This document shows positions 37,438 to 49,630 of a DNA stretch of 64,000 bases, one piece after another. Under the pieces are notes generated by a model. That model had not been told where the DNA came from, searched no databases, and worked only from the letters and a program-made list of their open reading frames with translations. Source of the stretch: Coniella vitis (lineage: Eukaryota > Ascomycota > Sordariomycetes > Diaporthales > Schizoparmaceae); contig WUJK01000010.1 of the NCBI GenBank assembly GCA_011317545.1, positions 806,001-870,000 of the forward strand, read 5' to 3'. A program made the translations under genes and the position numbers. How positions within the stretch are numbered: position 1 is the stretch's first letter; each line of letters begins with the position of its first letter.

Positions 37438-40400
37438 TTGCCAAGTAGGCAAAAGTCGCCCTTAAAAGGAGACGGCAAGCAGACGACTACACGCGGATTG
37501 GTTGCAAAGTCTGCAAACAAGCCCAAGTCGCCTAGGACAAATGACCAGCTTGACCAAGTGACAACGCCAGCGCGATCCGATATTCCACCCACCGCTTCTG
37601 GAGAAGATGCTACCCCTTTGAAAGCTGATAACGTAAAGCCGGCTGTCCTTCCTGGAGAATGTCTTTCTTCTTTTCCAGAGCAAATATGGGATCAAGCCTA
37701 TGATGCCATTTGGAAAGACGACCCTGGGCTTATCCAATTTTACGAAGCCATCCTAGAGAGTGAGCTCAGCGGTTCTGAAGATGTGGGTGGTGCAGAGAAG
37801 ATTGTTTCGCTGCGAGGCCAAAGCAAAAGGACGGCTCGGATGCATTCCCTTCTTCAAGCTGGTTTGAACAAGACTGAAAAGCTAGAAGAAACCGAAAATT
37901 CGAGAGAAACAAGGACAAGCTTCAACACATCCAAGACAGAGTGACGAAGGAGATGCATGATAAGGCAGACGGCACGTTCCTCTGGGTCTCTCTATCCTAT
38001 CAAGATATCAAGGGCTGCTCAGCGGTCGCCTTCTGGAGCATGTGAAGATGATGCCTCGTCACCTCAACGATATGTACGACCGAATGGTGGAGAGGATTCA
38101 CAAGTTGGAGCTATCTGAGTTGGAAGATTGTACAGAGGTGCTCCTGATCATGGTGACCGCGGAAAGGCTCCTTCACCTCGAGGAATTGACAATGCTAGCT
38201 GGATTGGACGACCTCAACGCACCCCTGGAAATTGGAAAGTACTGCGGAATGCTAACGACCAGAGAAGAGAATCAGACTGTATATTTTGTCCATCAATCCG
38301 CGCTTGATTACCTACGGGGAGTATCGAGCTCGGAATCCTTGGGTGCACTCTTTCCCCAGGGATCCGCCAAGGGACACCACGACATAGTCGTGCGATACTT
38401 ACAGTCCATGTCGGCAAATCTCGAAAAGGATACATACGGCTTGCGGCACATTGGTATCGCCATTAAATAAGTCGTGGTTCCTGACCCGGATCCTTTTGTT
38501 CGACTTGGATATAGCTGTTCCTACTGGGTAGATCATCTCTGCAACATTAACGACATCGATGAAGATTGTGGCTCTGGGGTTGTTGTTAGCGCTACGGCAT
38601 TCCTGGAAACCCATTTCCTTCACTGGCTTGAAGCTCTCAGCCTACTCGGGAATGTGGCTATGGGCATGTGTGCCTTGCAAAATCTTCTACAAAAATTTGA
38701 AGTGAGTTTCTTTGCTCCATTGTTGTCATCGCAAATTTGGGCACGCTAAAACTGACGAAAAACAAGAACACGGCACGAGAGTCTGAATTAAAATATCTCG
38801 TTCGAGATATGTGGCATCCAATGTTGCACAGTCATTGGGTTATTGAGAATCATCCATTACAAGTCTACGCTTCAGCTTTACTGTTCAGCCCTGCCCACAG
38901 CTTGACAAGACAATTGTTTGAAGCAGAGGAGCTCGACTGGGTTGACACCAAACCGAAAATGGCTGAAAACTGGAGCCCTCGCCTGCGTACGCTTTTGGGA
39001 CATAGGGGTCCCGTCAGTTATGTTATCACTCTAGTCGATTCTACGCAAGTAGCCTCAGCATCAAAGGACGGAACAATATGTATATGGGACATGGAGGGCG
39101 GGCAGTGCGTCCGGACACTGTCACAACCAGCAAATGTCGACTATACAGGACTATTCACATACTCAGCCACGTCCAAACATATTTTTTTCAGCGTTCGGTA
39201 GCACAATTCAAGTCTGGAATCCAGAGACTGGCCAGTTCCTCGACACAATCCAAACCATGGGCCCAGGTGTTCGAGCAATGGCAATTTCGGGCAAGACCTC
39301 ACTATTAGCATTATCGGAGCGTTCCCCGGTGACAGATATTCATGTCTGGGACCTGCAAGACATGCGCCCCGCCAAAATACTCAAGGGATGATCGATGCAA
39401 CAGCGTTCTCCTTCTCAGACGATGGACACCGGCTTGCGTTGGGATTTCAAGATAGCACGGTGAAGATATGTGATATTAGAACTGAACAGTGCCTCTAGAC
39501 TTTTGCAGGGCATTCTGGAGTTGTGTCGTCGGTAGCATTTTCGAGATGCGGGCATCTACTGGCGTCAGGGGGTGATGATGGAACCATCAAAATCTGGGAT
39601 CTCCAACCCGATAGGGGTCAGAGCGTACAAATGCTGATGGGACATAGCACTGGGGTCGCTTCGATTGCATTTTCTCATGAAAGCGGTCATGTCATGTCAG
39701 GGTCTCACGACAAAACTGCCAGAATCTGGGATATCACGTCGCCGCAGCAGGGCCGTTGTGTCCAGACCTTTGAAGGACACCATAATGGTGTTTGGTCGGT
39801 TGCTGTCTCGGTTGATGACCGCCGCGTTATATCAGGGTCATCTGACAGAACCATCAAAATTTGGGACATGGCAGTCGAGCAGTCACATAACGCAACACTC
39901 AGGATATGGGATATGGGTGCTGGCCAATGTGTCCGTATTTGCACCCATGGAGGAGCAATTACTTCGGTGGTTTGTGCTAGTGGTGGTCGGGTCCTTTCGG
40001 GGTCTGATACAGGCTCAACCAAAGTTTGGGATATCGAGACTGGTCAGTGTGTGCAAATTGTCGAGCCCTCTGGTCTGACTTGATCTCTTATCCAAGGCTT
40101 GATCTCGTCATATCACATTCTCACGAGGATCTAGTAAAAACCTGGGATTGCAAAACCGGTTCTTGTCAATACACATTCAGCACAAGCCAGTCTGGATTCC
40201 AGACGTTCTTCTTGGACCCTCAAGGTGAAGGCGATTTGAGCACGACACACGGGATCCTCGACCTCAACACTTGTGTAGCAGTACGGCAATCTGATTCTGC
40301 TGCTAATGACGACGGTGGATTCATGAGTCCGGTTTGGCGTCCTGGCTTTGCTCTCGACTGCGATTTGCAGTGGGTGACTTATGGCCAGCACAAAATTTTG

Positions 40401-40572
40401 TGGCTACCACCAGAGTATCGACCGCCGTGCGTATAACGTAGATGGGTTGACCTTGGTCATAGGATGCAACTCTGGACGTGTCCTCAAGCTGGAGATTGAC
40501 TTGACGCGGGTCCTGGAGCTGCTGCCATCTGTCCTTCAGGCTGGTCCGCCACAGGTCTCACGGAAGGACTAG
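37438..40572 (+). pseudogene. Degraded NACHT-WD40 (NLR-type, NWD) gene
   Basis: Pieces in order: an NWD/NACHT N-terminal type segment (SSFPEQIWDQAYDAIWKDD, about 37670-37730); the end of a NACHT domain (KADGTFLWVSL, then MPRHLNDMYDRMVERI); the winged-helix part up to VYFVHQSALDYL (about 38280-38315); and a linker with a likely intron (about 38702-38767). At least eight WD40-like blades follow (HRGPVSYV, DGTICIWD, HSGVVSSVAFS, DGTIKIWD, DKTARIWD, DRTIKIWD). Lesions: loss of the start and of the central NTPase (no Walker A or B); a frame change near 37905-37945; in-frame TAA at 38468-38470; a shift at the T7 near 39182-39188; a shift near 39385-39392; in-frame TAG at 39496-39498 interrupting CL-TFAGHSG; and shifts near 40065-40085 and 40410-40430. 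Fungal NWD proteins act in heterokaryon incompatibility and innate-type signalling. This copy cannot encode a functional protein. Confidence 0.88.
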
Positions 40573-41548
40573 AGTAGAACATCAAACGGTCTCCTAATGT
40601 AGCACGGGCATGCTTCTGACGATAAAGAGTCTAATCCAAACTGGCCACTTGGCTGCTGCTGAGGTGATGATTCGAGTCATATACTGATGATTTCCATTTC
40701 TGCTTTGCTAGTGCTGCTACAATGACAGGCCTTGGCTGTCTACAGTACGCTTTGTGCTGATCGATATTCGGACTCCTATTCTCGAGTATCCCGGACGGTC
40801 GCGAGATGTCTGAACATAGTGATGGGGTTTCACCAACACCTTACATAGTACAAGGGGACGTCGCGGGGTGGCAGCGGCGTGTCGCATTTGGAACTATCGA
40901 GCCTCGGCAACTCATGATGCGGCTGAGCGCTCCAATGCGGCAGCGCTGATTGGCTGCAGGGGTCAGCCCCTGTACTGCACTGTCGAGTAGTGACATCAAC
41001 ACCCGTCTCGCCGGGGCCGAGTTAGCGGCATCGTCACATGCCAGACTGGCGCCACATGACCCCTTTTGGGGGGGAAACCAGGGGAAGCGTAAAAAATGGC
41101 AATCTACCCGATCTGCTAAGGAAAATGGAGTACCTTTTCCCCCGCGAAAGCCTAAGGATCCCCAGACTTTTTCGGGAGGTCGGAGTCTGCCTAGACAAGA
41201 AGTGAAGTGAGTGCCTTCCCCGGTTGGCAGTCAGTGAGTGGGTCGCGTGTAGCGCTCGCGTGTGGGGGTGGGACTTGGGGGACAGTCAGGCAGGACCTTG
41301 GCGGTACCTACCATGTACGGTGTGCCACGCTGTCGGTTCTGACGCTTTGTTCTGCCCTTTCCGCAAGCATGTGATTGTCCGGTCTGTCGCTTACAGGCCC
41401 TCTTCTTATAGAGAAGTTTGTCCAGGCTGTTGTAACCTCCTGTCTTCCTTTATATAATATTTTCTGTGGTTCTAGCCAAGCTCTACCAATACGTCTTCGT
41501 TACCGTTCTTTTCGCTACAAAGTAAAAACTTCGCGCGGATATATCGCC
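40573..41548. other. Promoter region of the cytochrome b5-acyl-CoA dehydrogenase gene
   Basis: No gene seen. One TACATAGTA motif is at 40842-40850. CT-rich leader sequence precedes the ATG at 41549. Confidence 0.4.
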
Positions 41549-43454
41549 ATGTCCAAAACCTTCAGCACAAACGACGTCTCGTCGCATAACAAGCCCGATT
41601 CATTGTGGATCATCGTAGACGAGGATGTCTACGACTTGACCAAGTTTCAAGATGAACACCCAGGTGAGTAATGGTCGCAAAATAACATGCGAATCCTATC
41701 GACTTGGTTAGCTGGCTGTCTCTGACCTCGACCTGAACTACGGTCAAAATATGCAGGCGGTAAGAAGATCCTGCAAAAAGTAGCCGGCAAGGACGCGTCC
41801 AAGCAATTCTGGAAATACCACAACGAGGGAATCCTCAAGAAATTCAAGGGTCAGCTGCAGATTGGTAGCCTCGACTCCAAGCCCAAGATCGAGGCCAAGC
41901 CCGCCGCAGAGCCCATGCCCGTTGCCGCGCCCAAAAAGACTCCCGCAAAGACACCTGTTACGCCCAAGGGTAGTGAGGAGGAGGCTGAGGCCCTGGAGCC
42001 TTTTGGCGAGCAAATTCCCTTTTCTGATCCTAGCTGGTACCAAGGTGTAAGTTCTCGTCTCTGCTCAAGTTTCTGGTTGTTCTTTTTCTAGACTTTGTCC
42101 TTCAATCAGTTTTGATGGCTAACCATTCCGGTCTTGGAACTGTCCAGTTCCACTCACCCTACTTTAACGAATCCCATGTCGCACTGCGCGCAGAGGTCCG
42201 CCAATGGGTCGAAAACGAAATCGAGCCCAACGTCACCGAGTGGGACGAAAAGAAGGAGGTCCCAGCTTCCGTCTACAAGGAAATGGGCCGCCGCGGTTAC
42301 CTTGCCGGCCTGCTAGGTACACATTACCAGAAGGACTATGTAGACAACACCATCCAGTCCGTCGCACCCGAGCAGTGGGATCTCTTCCACGAGATGCTCG
42401 TTACCGACGAGCTGTCCCGGACGGGCTCCGGTGGGTTTGTCTGGAACGTCATTGGCGGATTTGGCATTGGCTGCCCCCCGCTGGTCAAGTTTGGCAAAAA
42501 GAGTCTCAAGGACAGGATCCTGCCCGGGATATTGAATGGTGATAAGCGTATCTGCCTAGCAATCACGGAACCGGATGCGGGCTCCGATGTTGCTAATCTA
42601 ACGTGCGAGGCAAAGCTGAGCGAGGATGGCAAGCATTACATTGTCAACGGCGAGAAGAAGTGGATTACGAACGGCATCTGGTGTGACTACTTTACCACTG
42701 CAGTGCGCACCGGTGGCCCTGGCATGAACGGGGTGAGTCTGCTGCTTATCGAGAGAGAGCACGGCGGCGTCTCAACGAGGCGCATGGACTGCCAGGGTGT
42801 GTGGTCCAGTGGTACTACGTACATTACCTTTGAAGATGTCAAGGTTCCCGTCGAGAACCTGCTGGGCAAGGAGAACCAAGGTTTCAGAGGTAGGTCTTTT
42901 TGCTTTCACTTCTGCACGTGAGAGATGACTCCCAGACTGACTAATAACACGCTCTAGTCATCATGACCAACTTCAACCACGAACGCATGGGCATCATCAT
43001 CCAATGCCTCCGCTTCTCGCGCGTCTGCTTTGAAGAATCCGTCAAGTACGCCAACAAGCGCCGCACATTTGGCAAAAAGCTCATCGAGCACCCCGTCATC
43101 CGGCTCAAACTCGCACACATGGCGCGGCAAATCGAGGCTTCGTACAACTGGCTCGAAAATCTCATTTTCCAGTGCGAAAAGATGGGCGAGACGGAAGCCA
43201 TGCTGCGGCTGGGTGGGCCCATTGCGGGTTTGAAGGCACAGTCGACGGTGACTTTTGAGTTTTGCGCGCGTGAGGCCAGTCAGATTTTTGGCGGGTTGAG
43301 TTACTCCCGCGGCGGGCAAGGAGGTAAGATCGAGAGGTTGTATCGGGATGTGAGGGCGTATGCCATTCCCGGTGGGAGTGAGGAGATTATGCTTGACCTG
43401 AGCATGAGGCAGAGTATGAGAGTTGCCAAGATGCTGGGTGGGATGAAGTTGTAG
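41549..43454 (+). CDS. Cytochrome b5 / acyl-CoA dehydrogenase fusion
   Basis: Four exons: 41549-41663, 41757-42046, 42148-42889 and 42958-43454, GT-AG, 547 residues. The N-terminal cytochrome b5 domain (residues about 1-75) has WIIVDEDVYDLTKF, the heme-ligand motif HPGG assembled across exon 1/2, and the second ligand in FWKYHN. A Pro/Ala/Lys-rich linker leads to the acyl-CoA dehydrogenase: ALRAEVRQWVENE, RRGYLAGLLG, CLAITEPDAGSD (FAD/substrate loop), KKWITNG, the second FAD region RMGIIIQ/FGKKLIEHP, QIFGG and the C-terminal AIPGGSEEIMLDL. The reaction family introduces a trans-2 double bond into acyl-CoA with FAD; the fused b5 could shuttle electrons, which is an inference. Such b5-ACAD fusions are known in fungi. 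No targeting signal is clear; substrate chain length is not predictable from sequence. Confidence 0.92.
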
Positions 43455-45060
43455 AGGGGGAAGTTTTGTGTAAGAGAAGGAGATGGAAGCCTGCGATGTA
43501 TATACGATGAGCACACATTTGGCATTGTGTTTTAGATTTTTCCAAGGCCTAGAATCACAAGAATGTTTGCATATCATATAAGAGTTGTTCATGGTTTGTC
43601 CCCAACAATACAGTTCTTTCGAGAAATTATGAGGTTATTTGGTTGTGTCAAGTTCATTTGCTGTGTGAGAGTGATGGTCACAATGCTGGCAGCGCAAGGC
43701 TTCACGATCAACACCTCAGGGCAACAGCCTCTACGAAAAAAAAGCATGTATAAAGGCAGAACTTATCTCAAAAAGTAGAGCCGTTTTTCGAACACTCTTG
43801 GTTGATCTTTGCATTACAGAACAACCTCGTTGTACACACAACACTCATCCCAGCTCACTTCTGACCGGTTCCGAAAGGGGATATCTAGATTTTGGCGGAA
43901 TGCCATGGACAATCTTGTAATACTATTCCACCTTTCGTGTAGAATATCGCTTCACTCAGTCCGGCAAGTTCGTCTGGGAATTCGTATTCTCCTTCAGGGT
44001 GCACCTTATACCCAGAATGTGGTTAAGCGAAGGAAGTGTCTTTGCTCTGGAAGGGCCTTTCATATTGGAAGCTATGTGTATACTTAGCCGAGATATAAAT
44101 ATGGCTTGTATCTTGTTGGCATATGGAATTATTCAACGTCGCTACTCATTAGCTTTCTTTAAACGAGATACAATACCGAATGCGAAGGCTGTAAACTTTG
44201 ACACGATCGCTGACTCGTTGCGCCTCGTAGATGCTGGTGTCAGGTGCATGTATGTTTCTCTTGTGGGAGACGGTTGTATACGAGCAAGCAGTCGATAATG
44301 TACTGCTCGCGGACGAAAGCAAATAACCATTCGGTTGCTATATTGAATATTATGTTCATATCCGGTCTTTTTGTAAGCTTTGCTTCAATTCTTGTGAACT
44401 TTATACCATGCTTTCACACAGAGAATCACTCTGCTGGTTGTGGGCTTCGCATATTAAAAAAAAAGGCTGAAATTTTGATTCGCGGGAGAGGAACCCAAGC
44501 ATATCATCAAGACCATGCTGGGCTTCAAGTTCAAAGCCGTATAGTATAGTACCATACATCCAGTTGACTTCCTCCAGTCAAACTCAAAAAGTACACTTTC
44601 TCCGCCTTCAGCCACGCGTGCTTCACAAAAGAACCCCTTCAAAACCGTTAGCTCCTCAATCTAATGTACCCAACGTCAGACCAGTCAGCAGAAAGCAGTG
44701 AGCGGCGTGGCTGTGAAGTCCTCCCAGATAATCCATGTTTGACCTATATTTTCTCAGTAAGCGCCTACACACGAAGCACGGTAATAAAATTGAGGTGCTC
44801 TGCACATTGTTGCCTAAACTCTCACAACGGTGTACGATTGGAAAGAATGATTGTTTTCTCTCATTCCGTGTAGATTGAAAATCTTTGCTGGTAAGAATTA
44901 TGTAACTGCTCTGCGCCTGTGCTTGTTGTTGCAATGCCGGTTCCCGAAAAGTGATCTTTGAACTCAAAGGTCGGATCAATGCCAAGTTTGAAGAGACGAT
45001 AATATCGTGGAGGCACAGTAGAAAGGTCTCTTGTGGAGTCTATTTAAGGAAATATCCCGT

Positions 45061-45111
<51 letters not shown>

Positions 45112-46337
45112 AAAAACAAAAAACACCCAAATCTTTTTATTTTATTTTAGGAATACATTCGGTCGAATATGAGGACTAATGACCTTTCAAGGGAGTATAT
45201 ACGAACCGAACCCTGCCTGACTCGAGACCCAGACTAGCGGTTTATCAAGAATCATAGCACGGTTTTCGAAAAAGTGTATGGAACATTAGGGATTAAAGAA
45301 GAGTGTAGCAAACGAGGGGACGTCTAGATATTGTAGCATTATCCTACATGGAGGGTCCAGCAATGCATCGTTTCTTGGCAAGACATGCACGTGAGAACCA
45401 GGCAAACCATTATCAGGATACCTGAATATCTAAAGTTGTTTCAAAGCCCCCCCTCACGGATTTCTGTCTGACAGGGCCGTAAGAATGGCGTGTCTTGTGG
45501 GAGAGAGGGAAAAAAAGGAGGGTCTTCTAAATTGCTGAGCTTATTGCCTATGCAATGGATTCCAAAACAGCGGGTGGGCAGTGCAATTAGGATTTCTCAT
45601 CAGCAAAGCAAGCCTTTAGGCATATTTAGTCGTAGTATTATTGTTATTTCTTCTTCTTTTGTATCCCCACCCCCTTCCAATTCTCTAATCCTCCGAGAAG
45701 GTGTGGTGGACCCGCACGCTTAATTAGTTTAAGGCGGCCCTTTAGGAGCGTCTGCCTGTCGTTGAGGATGCCTTGTTTGTGGGAATTGATTCCAATTGCG
45801 GCGCACGCGCATGAAGCACAGCCCACTTTGGTAAGTGTAATCATTACCCTTGTTTAATTTTGAAATGGCGTGTCGACTTGAATTATCGGCTATGGTCTAC
45901 AGATTTGAATGAATTGGTTCATTAGCAGAGATCGGAAGATTTTCGTTAAGGGCGCAAGTTTCTAAGTTTCGTGTTTGGTCTTTGAGCAAGGTTGTTAATT
46001 TTATTTAAGAGTTTGGTTGTCCCGGGATTGGTGGGCCCTTCGAGACGTCTATTGTATAATCTACCCGAACTGCTTCATTGTTTGGCGGTGTTGCCTCTGT
46101 CCAATTTCGATTGAATGCATTGATATATGGTGTCGCCAACAACGATACGCAAATTCGTCCTTTCAGCCAAAATTTTATGATCTCATACAGCATAGATACA
46201 CCACTGAGCGACCCAGCTTCACTGATCCGATGCGGCTCAACCAGCTATCCGTCACTTGACTCGAATGAAAGAGTCAAACCCAACGAGAGAGAGCATAATA
46301 ACGAAAGCAAAAGAGAAGCAAGAAGAAACCCATCACA
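43455..46337. other. Long intergenic region with a 49-nt poly-T
   Basis: No convincing gene over 2.9 kb. A 49-nt uninterrupted T tract at 45062-45110 is flanked by an A-rich segment (GAAAAACAAAAAACACCC). It could be an old retroposon tail or slippage product; no element boundaries were found. Confidence 0.45.
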
Positions 46338-46541
46338 ATGGAAGCTCAACCAAGCCCAGCCCCAGCGATGCACTACGCAGCGGACCCCAAAGCACCAGTC
46401 TACACACCTCTAGACTCGGGCGGCAACACCATGGACGGGCCCGGGTGCTGTCCCTTTGGCTTCGACTTTTTCGCCTGCGACCAGTGCGATCTTTTCAGCG
46501 CGTGTGATGGCTGTGATTGCGGTTGTGACTGTCAGTGTTGA
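46338..46541 (+). CDS. Small Cys-rich protein (67 aa)
   Basis: An ATG in good context (CATCACAATGG) opens a 67-residue frame with no intron. The N-terminal half is Pro/Ala-rich; the last 32 residues hold ten Cys, with CC, CDQC, and a terminal CDGCDCGCDCQC. There is no signal peptide and no transmembrane segment, so it is probably cytosolic. The CxC/CxxC density resembles metallothioneins or other metal-binding tails, but the aromatic PFGFDFF block is not metallothionein-like. Not recognised as a named family. The strong composition bias and ending of the frame at a stop right after the Cys tail argue for a real gene, but expression is unproven. Confidence 0.6.
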   Translation: MEAQPSPAPAMHYAADPKAPVYTPLDSGGNTMDGPGCCPFGFDFFACDQCDLFSACDGCDCGCDCQC

Positions 46542-47065
46542 ATGACGTGGGTCGCAGGATAGGATATAACTGAGGATCAAGAAGTCACTGATAGTGGATG
46601 GGGATTTATATCGGAGCCCAGAGAGCCGCCTAAACCAACCATCTCCCTAGTGAAAAAGAGAGAGACAGAGAGAGAAAGACCATACCAAGCGATGCTTACC
46701 ATGGAAAAGTCGAAGCCCCGACCGATAGAGCATCGAAAAGCGAGGACGGAAACTTGAATGGCATCCCACCGAAAAAACGACATGACGTCGGCTACCACAA
46801 TCTGATGTTGCTTGAGCACAAGTCGCTACCTCGAGAGGACATGTCCTTAAAAAGCGAGTACAAATCACGAACACCATGTAGAGTCTTGGGCATCCAATGA
46901 GCGAGACTTCAAGTCTATGAATAAGGCATAGAATGGGATGGCGAATGCTACGCGTCAACAGCATAACACAGCCTTAGTTGAAGTTGGTGGTCTGACTTTA
47001 TTCTGATGAAGTCTGATTTCGAAAGTGGCTTCTCTCTAAGCATACAATTTACATAGCCATGCCTC
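46542..47065. other. Intergenic spacer
   Basis: Contains AGAGAGA-type repeats near 46660-46680. No gene identified. Confidence 0.4.
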
Positions 47066-48394
47066 TCAGCATGGCTTTGGTCTCTCCAGCATCTGCTGCA
47101 AGCTAGGAAATTCACCCCCCTCCACCGCGTTGATCCATTTAATGATTCTGCCGCCGCCAAACACCCAGTCGCAGCGGTAGACAGCATCCAAGAAATCGTT
47201 CTTGAGCGCGCTCTCCGCTACTTGCGTGTCCCAGTCAGGTCGGAGTTCTCGCATCCGCTCGTCAAAGACCTTTTTCAGCTGCGTGGTCTCATATTCCATG
47301 AGATGTATCCAGTACAGTGAATTCTTGCCCTCGTTGTCAAGGTTATCCCCATAATCCTTGTTCTGCTCCTCGGGATCCTCATCTGCATAGCCATCCCGAA
47401 TCGGTTCCTCCTCTCTGACTGCGCCTCTGCACAAAAAGTTCGGAGGCCGTAACGCGGCCCAGAAAGGCATGACAGAAACACACTCCCAGTCTATCAGCGC
47501 AGTGATATCTCCATCATCGTTCATTAGTATATTCAAGAGGGAGAGATCACCGTGCCACAGGAAGGTGCGTTCTGCAGGATTCTGAAGGGGGGGGGGAATA
47601 TCTTGGGCAACAGGCCAAGCAGACGCTGCGCGAGTTCCAAGATTTCTTGTGCTTCTTCCTTGTCATCTTCGTCTTCTGCAGTCTCTAGCACCTGGGTCTG
47701 CTCGCGAATAACGATGTTGAGGTGCACGGCGAGCCAGTCATGGCTCGACCTAAAAGGTCCGCGTGGTATGTCATAATCGAAATGGTCGCCCCAAAAGAAC
47801 CACCTCGAGACCATTTGAGCAGGCTCAAACATCTCTGATGCTTGGTTCCTGATTGCTTGTCTCTGAGAGTTTCAAGGTTCCGATCCCGCGGAAGTTGTCG
47901 CCACGACTGCTGTCGTCGAGTAGAGTTGCTTGATACTCGGCTACCTTCTTGACCAGGGCAGTCTTTGTAGTCATGGGCAATTTACGCCACCGTTGATATG
48001 CTGTCGTTCCAGGCACCAACTGCATTATCATCCATTCAAAGCCTATGGCATTGTCGCTTGAGTTGTCAAAGGCAATGACCTCGGGCACCGGAATGTTTGT
48101 GCGGGCAGAAAGAAATCGCAAGGTCGCGACCTCTCCCAACGTCTTGTGGCCAGGATCGACTGGCAGAGTGACTCTGATCAACAGCTTGTCGCGGCCCTTG
48201 ATGTCAATCAAGTAGAGTCTGTTGAAGGCACCGGCTGCGTGGAAGGAGATGGTGCAGTCTGTCTCGTTGTCAACCTTGAGTTGCTGGCAACAAATCGTTT
48301 TGATAGCTTCAAGTGACGGTTCAAACTCCCATCGAGGTTCCAAGTCCAAGCCACCGTCTTGCCATATCAGTCCGTGACGATCATGAGGAGCCAT
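47066..48394 (-). pseudogene. Aminoglycoside-phosphotransferase-like (APH) kinase with two frameshifts
   Basis: From the ATG at 48394 the frame encodes an APH/choline-kinase-like N-lobe (FNRLYLIDIKGRDKLLIRV, EVATLRFL, PVPEVIAFD, GFEWMIMQLVPG). The frame breaks near 47833 (GTTTGA), and the next frame continues with MVSRWFFWGDHFDYDIPRGPF. A second break is at a ten-base C run (47587-47596), after which frame 3 supplies the catalytic motif HGDLSLLNILMND and the metal-binding IDWE, ending at 47066. The three pieces align end to end as one family protein, so the breaks are indels, not introns (no splice sites of adequate size fit). Fungal APH-domain proteins are numerous with mostly unknown substrates. 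It could be a pseudogene or an intact gene with two assembly errors. Confidence 0.8.
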
Positions 48395-49337
48395 TGTTTT
48401 GCTCTGAGATAGTTCAGTGTTCGGATTGTGTGATAGCGCAAGGAACGAAGCTGTGAGGGGATGGGTACGTAATGTCGTTCAAATCACTGCCGTGATAGGT
48501 ATCAAGTGGACTTTGGAAAAAGAAGATGTATCGAGAAGAAAGGAGTCTCGTTGGTTCTATATGCAACAGCATCGGGCGAGGCTCTAAGTGCAAGACGCAG
48601 ACTCGTATCTCACTTATAGCCCCGCAAAGCGTAACTGCCAAATCAACAGCTTACATTAGACGCTTACTATGATATATATGTAGCAGAACTACTGTGACTC
48701 ATAGGTAGGTACAAATATACATAGCATATATACGTGAAAGTTCCTAGCTATTGTTGGAGGACCAACGTGCATAAAACGGTAGATCCTGGATTCTGAAGGT
48801 TGGAAATCGAAGCACGGTGACCTTGGGACTGTACAGCACTTGGCTGAGCCAGTCATGTGCCTTTACTTTGTTCTTCCCCCCTGGTGCCAGACGCATTTAC
48901 ATATAGGTAGTTTTTTTTCTTTTTTTTTTTCTTTTTTTTTTTTGGGTCCAGATGAACACAGATATAGTCACTTTACAGCACTGTAGCTAGTCATCTATCC
49001 CGTTTCGCCATTTTGTTCAATTCCCAGCCATGGCAATATATATTCTATGGTAATCATCCAAGTTCAGGGAGAACGACGCGAAACATCCACCTGAGATGCT
49101 GGATCCAGACAGTGAGCCTTGATGGCTCTGTCTTAAATCAGACATAGTGTACACATAGAATTCTTCCTGATCGCGGGAGACCGACTACCAAAGTAATAAA
49201 AACCTTACTCTTATTGTAGGTCAAAGGAACAGGCCAGCCCAACCATATGCCAGCATATCGCAACCTCAACGGAGCGATGGGGATCTCTTGCATAAGTCAC
49301 GGATGACAACACATAAAGAACGAGTCACAGATGGATC
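48395..49337. other. Intergenic DNA left of the transposon
   Basis: Contains interrupted T tracts at 48911-48943. CA and TG dinucleotides are normal here, in contrast to the neighbouring transposon. No gene seen. Confidence 0.5.
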
Positions 49338-49345
49338 ATTGGGAT
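49338..49345. repeat. Left 8-bp target-site duplication of the hAT element
   Basis: ATTGGGAT abuts the left terminal inverted repeat and matches ATTGGAAT at 60990-60997 with one mismatch. Eight-bp duplications are typical of hAT transposons. Confidence 0.8.
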
Positions 49346-49360
49346 CAGGGTTGGAAAATT

Positions 49361-49560
49361 AGTTAGTACTTTTAGTTTTTAGTTAGTTATTAACTAACTA
49401 AGGTCTTTTTTAGTTAGTACTAACTAACTAAAGAAAAATAAAATACTAACTAAAACTAACTAAATATAAAAAAAGTACTAACTAAAACTAACTAAAAAGA
49501 AAATTTCCCTAACTAAAACTAACTAAGACTAACTAACTTAGTTACTAACTAACTAAATAT
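49361..49560. repeat. Left subterminal ACTAACTAA/TTAGTTAGT array
   Basis: Dense direct and inverted copies of a 9-bp TTAGTTAGT-type motif beside the left TIR; subterminal repeats of this sort are transposase-binding sites in characterised hAT elements such as Ac. Here that role is inferred. Confidence 0.75.
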
Positions 49561-49630
49561 ACTAAAAGAAAAAGAAATAAAAAATTCTTTTTAATAAAAA
49601 AAGAAAAGTATTAATAAAAAAAAGAAATAA

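Noticed and set aside
46647..46964. Minus-strand frame downstream of the Cys-rich gene
   Set aside because: Random hydrophobic composition over AG-rich repeats; no motif.
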